From: Chamaecyparis obtusa
Taxonomy: Eukaryota > Streptophyta > Pinopsida > Cupressales > Cupressaceae
Assembly: GCA_027943335.1 (NCBI GenBank)
Contig: BSBK01000764.1
Span: 558,001 to 622,000, forward strand
Direction of reading: 5' to 3'
Length of the DNA stretch: 64,000 nt
Positions 12,624 through 24,860 of the stretch are shown here, piece after piece. Numbering within the stretch: the stretch's first letter is position 1; each line of letters starts with the position of its first letter. The notes below the pieces were generated by a model. That model was not told where the DNA came from, made no database searches, and saw nothing but the letters and a program-made list of their open reading frames with translations. A program made the translations under genes and the position numbers.

Positions 12624-12895
12624 CTCTCTGTAAATAATTTTTTCCCTTTTATAAGGGGCTTTTAAAGGGGTTCTTTTTTAACTTCCATTTTACCCCTCCT
12701 TTAAAAAAAGTCATGCAAAGTCTTTTTCCCTCATTTTTTTTGCAAAAATTGGCTAATTTTTTTAATTTTGCCCTATTTTCCTAAAGGGGCACATTCTCCT
12801 ACTAACTTTTCCTTTGTACACCCATTAGGTCCCGTTTTTCCTTTAGGGCATCCATGTTTTCTTTTCTTTGATGTGATACCATTTTTGACACCGCA

Positions 12896-12911
12896 TCAAA
12901 GAGGGGCAAAA
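12896..12911 (+). other. Element B polypurine tract
   Basis: TCAAAGAGGGGCAAAA directly abuts the TGTAGACACC start of the 3' LTR. Confidence 0.85.
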
Positions 12912-14162
12912 TGTAGACACCTAAATTTGTCCACTTAGAATTAATTAAATTAAATTTAATTAATGACCCCAAATAACATTATGGTTAATTTTAAATAATT
13001 ATATTTTTTATATTGATCTATCCATTTAATTAAATTTATTTAATTAAATAAATTCGTTACCTATATTATTTAAATTAAACTTAAATACTACCCCTCCTAA
13101 TGTATTAAATTTAATTTATTACATTTTTCTACATATTCCCCTTTTAAATAAATTTTTAATTTATTTATTCCTACACATGCTTTATTTCTACTAAACCATG
13201 ATTAAATTTAATTTAATTTAATTTAATCTTAAACCTAACTTAGATGTTACCCTACACACATCACTTTCTATCTAATTAGCCTATTTATTAATTAACTAAA
13301 GTTAATTAAGCTAACTTTCATCTTCCTACACAAATTAGTCCTAATTATTTGCTCACACATGTGTGAGCAAATAATTTAAAATTCATATTTTTAAAGTTTG
13401 CTAGAAAATACCTAAATAAGGCTTCTTACAATTTTTTATGACACCTCTTACACTTTCCCAAAGTGTGAAAATTGACTTTCTCTTACACATCTCTTACACA
13501 CACTTACACGTGTACTTGGAGTACACATTGACCTTTCACATCCCAAGTTGCTCACACATGTGTGAGAAAGTCTTGAAATTTGCATGGCTTATGTGTCTCC
13601 TTGGTGGCACCTATGTGGATGCCACATAGATACCACCTCACCCCAAGCCTCCAAAATCTTATAAATATGACTCTTGCCTCAAGCAAATCATCCATCATTT
13701 GCATATTAGAGTTATTATACTAGTTTGTGCTTAGAGTTATTTTTCTTGCATTTACTATTTTTACTAACCATTTGGTAGGTGCTAGCTTTCATTGTAGATT
13801 TAGAGCTTGGTTTCATTAATAGTTAATGCAATAGCTTCATTCATTTATTAAATTTTCCATGCCCTATGAGCTTGAGGGTTTCTTCCATAGCTCCTCTTTG
13901 AGTTTTTCAATCTAGTTTTCATTCAATATTGGGATTTATACTTGTGTTGGGAGAGCACACCCACAACCTCTCTAAGATCTTAAACCAAGAAAGTCTTGGG
14001 TGCACTTGCTTCATGCTCATCCGAGGTTATGTGGAGAGTAGTGTAGGAATGAGTTTAAACATAGCTTTCTTTGTTAGTTTTAAGATATTGAAATATGCAC
14101 ATGTATAACTAACATTTGAATGTTTATGTTTGCTCAACACATGTCACGTTTCTAAATATATA
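12912..14162 (+). repeat. Element B 3' LTR
   Basis: Partner of 10799-12040, ending AAATATATA before the duplicated GATTG (terminal CA changed to TA). The first palindrome is here extended to a perfect 34-bp inverted repeat at 13343-13376; the second copy is at 13551-13566. TATAAATA lies near 13660-13667. Confidence 0.92.
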
Positions 14163-14167
14163 GATTG

Positions 14168-15904
14168 TTGTTGCTTGTTGCTCCATAATACTTAGATCTA
14201 AACATACCAACTAAATAATGCTTGCTCTATGATGTGGTCAGAATATGCTTGATTTCTTATGATAATAATGAATTATAGAGGTTTCCTTTATATAGGGATA
14301 TCAAGGTATTTCCTATGGTCATATCAAAATATCAGGGATCAAATAAAAATGTTGAGAACTGACACTTTGACACATTTGATTTTGGGCCATTTTTTGTAGT
14401 GACCATGGTACTAAGCACCCTATTTGAGTACAACTTATATGGTGCTAGGTGCCCTAGTCCACCTAGATAAAGGGTAAACTAAGAGTGAATGTAGAGTAGA
14501 AGTTCCTAGTATATAGGATCTTGTAACCTCATGATCATATGAAAATATTTTATTTGTGACTAGGAAATAAATAGGCTTGAAATGAGCTATGAGAGGGCAC
14601 ATTAAATAAAGGGCCCAAAAAGTAGTGTGAAATTGTAATGGGTTACAATATATGACACTACAATTTCTAGTTTTTCTTCTAGAATGACTTGTAGGGGAAT
14701 ACAAAGACTTAATTTTGAAAGGATGATTTTAGACTAAAGAGTACTAATTAGAAAAGCAACAAAGTAGTGGCATTCATAAGAAGTGCAAGGATTTCAATTT
14801 CAAAACCTAGGTATTATATTTTTCTATTGTAATGATATGGGTAATTATACCAAATGTGATAAAATTTGTAATATTTTTAAATTAAGTTATTAAAGGTCAA
14901 TTTGACCTTGCTTGTATATCTCCTTATTTAATGGTGGCCATTTTTGGATGCATCTTTGATTAGTGGGATAACTAGAGGATTGTAGAGTCCTTGTAATTTT
15001 GTTATAATGTATCTTCTTAGAACAACAAATAAATTAATGGTAGTTCTCATGGATTATTAAGAAAAAATATTTAATATTTAACAACTATATATAGTTTTTA
15101 TCAATGTATATGTAGACCCTAGCTTGCTTGTGCATTTTGGAAGATTTGGTAGTTTTTGATATCTTTATTAAGGTGTCACCTTGGTTTCAATTACTACATA
15201 TTTGGTACGACTCAAAACATTATGATGGAAAACTAGATAATGTAAATAGTATATTATTGGTTCCTTATCCCCATCATGCTCTACACACTTAAAAGAAATA
15301 AATTTATGTATCTTTTTAATTTTATCTTTTTTGAGTGTATTTCAATTGCCATGTCTAATGTATACATCATTAGAGATTATCATAAAATATAATCATTAAC
15401 ATTTATGTGTAAAATCATCTTCTATATTAATATACCTCAAATTTAAATTAATAAATACAGATGAAGTGACAACCAAAATAGAGGTGCATTATATAATGAA
15501 TATGGTTTACATGGCTAGTTTTAAACTATTATGGTAATATTTGTTGCAACATCTTAGGGAAACCCATCTTGATTCAACAAACCAAAAGTGAATTTTGTAC
15601 CCACCTTAGTAATTGGGCATGAGTTGACCAACTTGAATATAGATATTTAATACTTTTTCTATGTTTAACACCCCTAACACTCAAGACAATCAAGCCTTAC
15701 AAGGATTTGGAGGTCACAACTTAGGTCACCAACATGGAACATTCTAGCACTAGAAATATCTTGTAATGTGAATTAATATAGATATATTCACTGATTAGAA
15801 TAGGATGGACACCCACGATAATGATAAAATAATGTATAGATAAGTATAGAAGTCTCAAATATATATTTTAAGTGTATCATGTATTTTAGGACTATGGTTA
15901 AGAA
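14168..15904. other. Unassigned AT-rich DNA between elements B and C
   Basis: About 1.7 kb with no gene, LTR or RNA motif that I can support on either strand. The open frame at 14435-14704 (minus) shows no known motif and I do not call it. Confidence 0.5.
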
Positions 15905-15909
15905 AAGGT

Positions 15910-17389
15910 TGATGAACTACAACTGATTTAGAACCTAATTGAAGATCTTTGATTAGAGATCACCAAGTTGCTGATTAGATATGTAATATGATTAAATCAA
16001 TAATATGTTGTCATTGATGTCAACTAGTTTGACAACACTTATCTTGTAAGTTACAATACCTAAACATCTGTAGAAAAGGAGTAAAAGAGATGAAGAACAT
16101 AAATATCTACATGAGGAAGATGTATATGATAGATGAGGATAAGGAATACATTGGGTAACTTGTTGATGAGTCTATGACCTTATGTTATTGGCTTGATTAT
16201 GTTTCATTCATCTATGATGAGGAAAAGAGCTGAAAGACACAAGGCAGTGTGGTCGGTTGATGAAGCTTCACAGTATACACCGAGCAATGTAGTGTATACC
16301 GAGCACAATATAAACTAAGCTTGTGTTCACCAACACATTTCTTTGTTAACCAAGTAGGAGAAAATGAACTAAATGATTAGTTTAGCCGATAAGGATTGAT
16401 GAGCTGGAAAGTACATCAAAATCAGAGATGGAGATAATGTTTGTTATGAAGATCAATGACTAGAATAATTCAAGGAAGATCTATAGGATGGAATCAAAAC
16501 ATGTTACTGACACATCGGTCGAGGAAGGTTTAAGCAGAAAAATGGATGAAGGAGAATAAGCGGAAAAATCTTGTGGAGGAGAAGAAAATGGTTTACTTGT
16601 CTATTTAAGAGACTAGGGTTTCATTATGAAACTCATGCCGAAAGAAGGAGACTGCAAAATTATTGCATGAACAAGCTTCATGTATGCCTGATCAAACTAG
16701 TTAAGGAGAACTGAACTGTAGAGTTTACCAAGCGTCAAAAAGCTATTACCGAGTGACAGTAAGTCATTGATTATTGTTGATACAAAATTGATATATTGAT
16801 TAGAGGATTTGAATGGGCTTAACATAGATCTGATAATCTACAATTGAAGTTGTATTGTAATCAGATCAACTGCTGTTACATTTTAGCCATTGTAAATAGA
16901 TAAATCTCTTAACAGAGTGGACTAGGAAAGTCTTATATGTACCATTCATAGATTGAACATTGTTATCCTATCAACCCCATAGTGAATGCTGGTTGGATGA
17001 TAACAGTTGGTCTAAAATCCTCTAACAAGGTCGAACCTCATAGTGTGTTTGTAACCTTTAATAGGGTTAGGTCTTCACCGACCTCACCTCAGAAGAGTCA
17101 ACATTTTGGGTTGCTGGTCCCAGGTGGTTTTTCCCTTCATAGGGTTTCGATGTTAAATCTTTTGTGTTATGTGTTCATTGTGGTGATTATTTGTTATCAT
17201 ACTTTACATATTGCATGTTGGAATTGATCGGTAATCATAATATGTTATTGATTGGTAATCGGTAAAAGCATAGACAGTATAGTATTTTATGTTACTGAGC
17301 TGTAGAAGTTTAAGTAAATTATTTTGGATTATACATTTTGATTTGGGACTATGGATAACTAATTCACCCCCCTCTCAGTTATTCTAAAA
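15910..17389 (+). repeat. Element C 5' LTR
   Basis: 1,480 bp. The TTGTCATTGATGTCAA box is near 16008-16023. A cluster of ACCGAG-type hexamers occurs near 16280-16320 (with a related CCGAG at 16747-16753). A TATTTAAG candidate TATA lies near 16601-16608. The TAACA/GGT motif array follows at 16905-17075, and the C-rich CACCCCCCTCTC block at 17365-17376. Confidence 0.94.
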
Positions 17390-17391
17390 AT

Positions 17392-17403
17392 TGGTATCAG
17401 AGT
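17392..17403 (+). other. Element C primer-binding site (initiator Met tRNA)
   Basis: TGGTATCAGAGT, matching initiator Met tRNA with the last C changed to T, two bases after the LTR. Confidence 0.9.
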
Positions 17404-17453
17404 GTTGGTTGCTTGGAATAGAGTTTTAAGGACTTCAGCACAAAGGTCTCAAA

Positions 17454-20400
17454 ATGTTTAAGAGGGAAGTGCCAAAGCTAAACAAAGATAACTTCACAAT
17501 ATGGAAAATTCGAATGAAGCTGCATATATCCAGAATTGGGAATTCTTCCCTAGATCTAATGGAGAATGGATACCTTGCACCACCCACTGGTCCCTAAACC
17601 CTTGATCAACTAAGAGACAGGCATGAACATAATGTTACTATGATGGAGATTACTGCTGCCTGTTCAGATGCTGAATTTGAAGACATCAAGGACTATACTA
17701 CTGCTACGCAGATGTGGGATAAAATTGCTCAAGTTTATAGTGGTGATACAAATTTCAAGAGAGCAAGAGCCAAAAAGCTTAAGAGGAAGATTCAATGACA
17801 AGAAGATGAAAGAAGGTGAAAACATTATGCAGTACACAAATAGAATAAAAGAGGTAGTTCACGCTATTAGAGCATCGGATGGAGTTATTGATGAAGAAAC
17901 TGTGGTAAGAGAAATTCTAAGGACCTTATTTCCTATCTAAGCCATCAGAATATCTGCAATTCATGAAAATAGGTCAGCACCTAATAGCACACTCACTCTT
18001 GATAATCTGATTGGAAAGCTTACAACATTTGAACTGAACAATTATGATAATAGTGTTGTACCGTCTGTTGAATCCACTTTTATGTCTTCTCTAAAGATTG
18101 GTAAGTCTAGTAGCAGAAATAAGAATGATGATAGTGATAGAAATACTGTTGATGAGCTTGATGAACTTAAAGCTCTTATGGCCAGAAGATTGCCTAAAGG
18201 AAAAGCAAGGTATCGAGGTAAATTACCTTTAGCATGCTTTAACTATAAAGAAGTTGGTCACATTGCTGCTAGATGTCCACACAAGAAAGATGATGAAAGA
18301 ACCAAAGACTGTTCTGAAGGAAGCTATGGGAGAAGAAACAATAGAGGCTACCGACACTACAACAGAGACAACCGAGACAATAATGACAAAGGAAAGAAGG
18401 TATGCTACATTGCTGAGGAAGAAGATATCACTAATACTGACACTGATGATGATGTGGAGGTAGTATTTGTGGCAATGAAGGATGATTCCAAAGAAGATGA
18501 AAGGTGTGTAGAGATAACACTTATCTCTAAGGTTAATAAAAATGATACATGGATTATAGATAGTGGTTGTACACATCACATGACTGGTGATGAAGAAAAA
18601 ATTGATTATCTTGAAGAATACAATGGAGGATCTGTAAGAATGGGTAAGGATGCACCCTGTATGGTAAGAGGTAAAGGATCCCTGATGATAAATGATAGAT
18701 TAAAATGTGAAAATGCCTATTGGGTAAAAGGATTAAACTATAATTTTCTAAGTGTGGCACAACTGAACAATTTAGGCCACCAAGTTGCTTTTGAGAGCAA
18801 AAAGGTGAACATATTTGATGATGGAGGAAGACTTGTTGGAACTAGTACACAATCCAGAGATAATCTATTTTATCTTGATAATGATCAGTCTTCTTGTTTA
18901 ATGATGAAATATAAAGATGCATGGTTGTGGCATAAAAGGTTATGTCATGTGAATTTTGATAACATGATTAAGATCAGTAAAGAGAAAAGAGTTAGAGGTC
19001 TGCCTAACCTATCTAAGCTTGATCATGTTATGTGTCATGAATGTTAGAAAGGTAAAATCACTAAATCTAGTTTCAAAAGCAAAGATTATTCAACAAAGAA
19101 AATACTCAAGAGTTAGTGCATACCGACCTATGTGGTCCTATGAGAACTCAAAGTTATTATGGAGACATATACTTTATTCTTTTTGTTGATGATTATACTA
19201 GGTTGATGACTGTCATGTTCTTGAAAGAAAAATCTGATGCATTCAAGATATTCAAGTGGTATAAAGAAAAAGTAGAAAAAGAGACTGGTAAAGAATTGAA
19301 ATGCTTAAGATCTAATAGAGGAGGTGAATTTATCTCTGATGAAGTTACTAATTTTTGTAATGAGCATGGTATTAAAAGATAGGTCTCTACACCGAGGACA
19401 CCACAACAGAATGGCATTGCTGAAAGGAGGAATAGGTCAATTGTTGACTGTGCAAGGACATTAATGATAGAAAATAATGTTGCTCAGACATACTGGAGAG
19501 AAGTTGTTAGCACTATTGTTTATGTGCTAAACTGAGTACAACTGAAGGACACTAATAAGAAACCCTATGACTTATGGTTTGGACACAAACCCACTGTAAG
19601 TTATTTCAGGATTTTTGGAAGCAAATGTTTTATTCTGAAAGATGAAATATATGGAAAGTTTGACTCAAAAGGTGATGAAGGGATATTTCTAGGATATTCC
19701 AGTAAATGTAAAGCATACAAGTGTCTGAACAAAGTAACTAATAAAATGATTGAAAGTACTAATGTTTGAGTTGATGAGTTTGATGATAAGAATACAAAGG
19801 AAAGTAGAAATGAACTAGAAGACTACGGTAGATTCACCTACATTGATCAACCTGAGTATCTACCGAAGCCGTAGACTATGACAATCAGTCGGTAGGAAAA
19901 CAATACTGAGGAATAGGAAAGAGAAATCGATGAGTAAGAAGGACCTACCAAGAAAGCAAATGAACCTGCACAAGATGAACAAGAAGAAGAGATCAGATAT
20001 TGGCAAGATTTTTAGAAGACATCATCGTGAGACACAAATCATTGGAGACAGACAAGCTGGTATGCAAACAAGGAGTAAGACAAGACAAGGTACATGTCTA
20101 GTTTGTGATTATGAACTCAAGAATGTAAAAGTTGCATTAGAAAATGATGAATAGGTTAATGCAATGAAAGAGGAAATAAAACAAATAGAGAAGAACAAAA
20201 CCTAGAGTTTAGTACCCAAACCTAAGGACAAGAATGTTATCGGTACTAAGTGGATATTCAAAAACAAGCAAAATGAGAATGAAGAGGTAACAAGGAACGA
20301 AGCTAGGTTAGTGTGCAAGGGATATGCACAAGAGGAAGGAATTGATTATGGTGAAACATTTGCACTTGTTGCTAGATTAGAAGGAGTCAAAATGTTACTT

Positions 20401-21635
20401 CATATGTTGCACACAAAAAGTTCAAAGTTTACCAAATGGATGTCAAATCAAATTTTTTGAATGGAATACTTGAAGAAGAAGTCTACATAGAACAACCTGA
20501 AGGGTTTGTTGATCCTGAAAATGAAGATATGGTATGTAGATTACATAAAGCTTTATATGGCTTGAAACAAGCACCTAGAGCCTAGTATGAGAGGCTGCAT
20601 ACTTATTTGTTTAGAACAAGTGAGAACAATAATTTGTATATGAAAGGAGATACTGATGATACTATTCTTATTGCCGAAATATTTGTGGATGACATAATAT
20701 TTGGAGGACAAGATCAAATCTGTAAGTCATTTGCTGATGAAATGAGAAGTGCATTTGAAATGTCTATGTTTGGAGAGATTAAGTTCTTTCGAGGACTACA
20801 AGTGATTTAGCAAAATGATGGTATATTCATCATACAATCCAAATATATCAAGGAAGTCTTGAAGACATTTGGCATGGAAGATTCTAAACTTGTGGGAACA
20901 TCGATGGCTACTAGATGTAAAGTGACTAAGGAAGATGAAACTACAGAGGTGAACCAGACACTATACCGAACTATGATTGGTAAATTAATGTATGTAGTGC
21001 ATAGTAGACCAGACACGACACATGCTGTGGGAATTGTTGCAAGATTTTCTACAAATCCTAGAGAGTCACACATGGTTGCTACAAAGAGAATCTTAAGATA
21101 CTTGAAGAAAATAGAAGATTATGGATTATGGTATCCTAAGGAAGGCAAATTTGAACTCAAAGTCTATACCGACGCTGATTGGGCTGGAAATGTGGATGAC
21201 TAAAAAAGTACCATCGGAGGAGCATTTTTCTTTGGTGAAAGACTTGTTACATGGACAAGTAAGAAGCAGGCTTGCATTAATCAGTCTACAACCAAAGCAT
21301 AGTACATTTTTGCTACTACAAACTGTTCAAATATTGCATATATCAAGCAAGTATTGGAAGGTATGAATGAGATAATCACTAAGCCAATGATTACATATTG
21401 TGATAACACAAGTGCAATAAAAATTTCAAATAATCCAGTGATGCACTCTAAAACAAAGCATATATCTGTTAAGTATCACTACTTAAGAGAACAAGTACAG
21501 GAGAAGCAAGTTAAGCTAAAATTTGTTACATCTAAAGAACAACTTGTAGACATATTTATAAAGCCTCTACCGAAGGATACATTTGAATACTTGAGGACTA
21601 GACTTGGGGTCCATCCCCTGTCTACTGGCCACTAA
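17454..21635 (+). pseudogene. Element C gag-pol polyprotein (decayed)
   Basis: Copia polyprotein of about 1,390 codons, starting at ATG 17454, 50 nt after the PBS. Gag opens MFKREVPKLNK. Its zinc knuckle at 18235-18276 reads CFNY..GH..RC, the second Cys changed to Tyr. The protease keeps its catalytic triplet (DSGCTHHMTG, Asp at 18559). Integrase zinc domain: WHKRLCHVNFDN and CHEC (to 19045). Integrase core 19116-19460 with HTDLCGP, VDDYTR and the Glu of NGIAERRN. RT 20220-20810 has [29 protein letters not shown] and FVDD at 20682-20693. RNase H has YTDADWAGN near 21165 and ends DTFEYLRTRLGVHPLSTGH before TAA 21633. In-frame breaks include TAA at 17597 and 17938, TAG at 19045, 20152, 20203, 20583 and 20808, TAA near 21201 and several frameshifts. 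Inactive. Confidence 0.93.
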
Positions 21636-22167
21636 TGTGATTTGGATGTTGCATCAGCCTAATCTTATTAGAAGACCATACATGTTGATGCAACATAGTT
21701 CACACTTTGGAAACTGTCTAAGGTTGTGAAAAGTTTGGAGAACTGGAATAGATTGGCATATCAGTATATAGAGATACAGAGAATACACTGAACAACAGAG
21801 AGTTACATGGCTACTACAGAGCTATATGTTTATTTGTTTCTTTGGCATTTTTGTCAAAGGGAGAGATAAAATAATATGAAACAATATGCACCGATGAGAA
21901 CACTGAAACATATATCTAAGGGAGAGACAAACTGAAAGAAAGGGAGAGCACTGAAGATTAGTTACTGAGAACAAAAGAAGGAATTCGAGAAATGAAAAGA
22001 TTATATCTATAGAATGTCAAAGCTACTTTGATAATGTTGTTGAGTAACATAGTGATTAAACATATTAATCTAGGGAGAGCTTGTACAACATTTGTTCACA
22101 GAGTTGTAGAATACATGTTTGGTATGAGTATGGTATATTTCATATTACTTGAGTTGCTATAAATGCC
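21636..22167 (+). other. Element C 3' spacer with repeated PPT-like tracts
   Basis: Non-coding. AAAGGGAGAG-type tracts lie near 21857-21867, 21915-21925, 21935-21948 and 22073-22080. The first is preceded by TTTGGCATTTTTGTC, the box also seen at the distal tract of other elements. Confidence 0.7.
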
Positions 22168-22179
22168 AAAGGGAGAGAT
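22168..22179 (+). other. Element C polypurine tract
   Basis: AAAGGGAGAGAT, abutting the TGATGAAC start of the 3' LTR. Confidence 0.88.
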
Positions 22180-23660
22180 TGATGAACTGCAACTGATTGA
22201 GAACCTAATTGAAGATCTATGATTAGAGATCACCCAGTTGTTGATTAGATATGTAATATGATTAAATCAATAATATATTGTCATTGATGTCAACTAGTTT
22301 GACAAAACTTATCTTGTAAGTTAAAATACCTAAACATCTGTAGAAAAGGAGTAAAAAAGATGAAGAATAGATATATCTACATGAGGAAGATGTATATGAT
22401 AGATGAGGATAAGGAATACATTGGGTAACTTGTTGATGAGTCTATGACCTTATGTTATTGACTTGATTATGTTTCATTCATCTATGATGAGGAAAAGAGC
22501 TGAAAGACACAAGGTAGTGTGGTCAGTTGATGAAGCTTCCCAGTATACATCGAGTAGTGTAGTGTATACCGAGAACAGTATAAACTGAGCTTGTGTTCAC
22601 CGACACATTTCTTTGTTAACTGAGCAGGAGAAAAGGAAATAAATGATTAGTTTAGCCGATAAGGATTGATGAGCTAGAAAGTACATCGAAATCAGAGATG
22701 GAGATAATGTGTGTTATGAAGATCAACGACTAGCATAATTCAAGGAAGATCTAAAGGATGGAATTAAAATGTGTTACTGACACATCAGCTGAGGAAGGTT
22801 TAAGTGGCAAAATGGATGAAGGAGAATAAGTGGCAAAATCTTGTGGAGGAGAAGAAAATGGCTTACTTTTCTATTTAAGAGACTAGGGTTTCGTTATGAA
22901 ACTCATGCCGAAAGAAGGAGACTGCAGAATTATCACATGAACAAGCTTCATGTATGCTTGATCAAACTAGTTAAGGAGAACCAAACTACAGAGTTTACCG
23001 AGCATCAAAAAGCTATTACTGAGTGACAATAAGTCATTGATTATTGTTGATACAAAATTGATATATTGATTAGAGAATTTGAATGGGCTTAACATAGATC
23101 TGATAATTTGCAATTGAAGTTGTATTGTAATCAGATCAACTGCTGTTACATTTTAACCATTGTAAATAGATAAATCTCTTAACAGAGTGGACTAGGAAAG
23201 TCTTATATGTATCATTCATAGAATGAACATTGTTATCCTGTCAACCCCATAGTGAATGCTGGTTGGATGATAATGGTTGGTCTAAAATCCTCTAACAAGG
23301 TCACACCTCACAGTGTGTTTGTAACCTTTAACAGGGTTGGGTCTTCACCGACCTCACTTCAAAAGAGTGAACATTTTTGGGTTGCCGGTCCTAGGTGGTT
23401 TTTCCCTTCATAGGGTTTCGATGTTAAATCTTTTGTGTTATGTGTTCATTGTGGTGATTGTTTTTTATCATACTTTACATATTGCATGTTGGATTTGATT
23501 GATTATCATTATATGTTATTGACTGGTAATCAGTAAAAGCATAGACATTATAGTATTTTATATTACCGAGCTGCAAAAGTTTAAGTAAATTATTTTGGAT
23601 TATACATTTTGATTTGGGACTGTGGATAACTGATTCACCCCCCTCTCAATTATTCTAACA
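22180..23660 (+). repeat. Element C 3' LTR
   Basis: 1,481 bp, ends ATTCTAACA before the duplicated AAGGT. Several CpG-containing motifs (CCGAG) have decayed to CTGAG or CATCGAG relative to the 5' copy, the pattern expected of methylated repeats. Confidence 0.94.
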
Positions 23661-23665
23661 AAGGT

Positions 23666-24859
<1,194 letters not shown>

Positions 24860-24860
<1 letters not shown>

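Larger units (their letters stand above)
10799..14162 (+). mobile_element. Element B: non-coding LTR retrotransposon with very short interior
   Basis: Two near-identical LTRs (10799-12040 and 12912-14162, starting TGTAGACACCTAAAT) flank only 871 bp. GATTG is duplicated perfectly at 10794-10798 and 14163-14167. A PBS-like TGGCGTGCCTGTTGGGACC follows the first LTR and a PPT (AAAGAGGGGCAAAA) precedes the second. The interior has no credible gene, so the element must use enzymes made elsewhere. It is too long in the LTR for a typical TRIM and too short inside for a typical LARD. The PBS is not the initiator-Met type of the Copia elements here, so it more likely depends on another (possibly Gypsy) lineage; that is inference. 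Confidence 0.92.
15910..23660 (+). mobile_element. Element C: complete Ty1/Copia LTR retrotransposon, Sirevirus-like
   Basis: LTRs at 15910-17389 and 22180-23660 start TGATGAACT and end TTCTAACA. The target duplication AAGGT is perfect (15905-15909 and 23661-23665). Between them lie an initiator-Met PBS, a whole but decayed gag-pol, a 0.54-kb spacer with four PPT-like tracts, and the PPT. LTR copies differ by several percent by eye, so the insertion is not recent. This is the best single reference in the window for the autonomous family, since it is complete and not interrupted. Confidence 0.95.

Noticed and set aside
14435..14704. 89-codon minus-strand frame
   Set aside because: No recognisable motif, no homologous copy in the window and composition like the surrounding AT-rich DNA.
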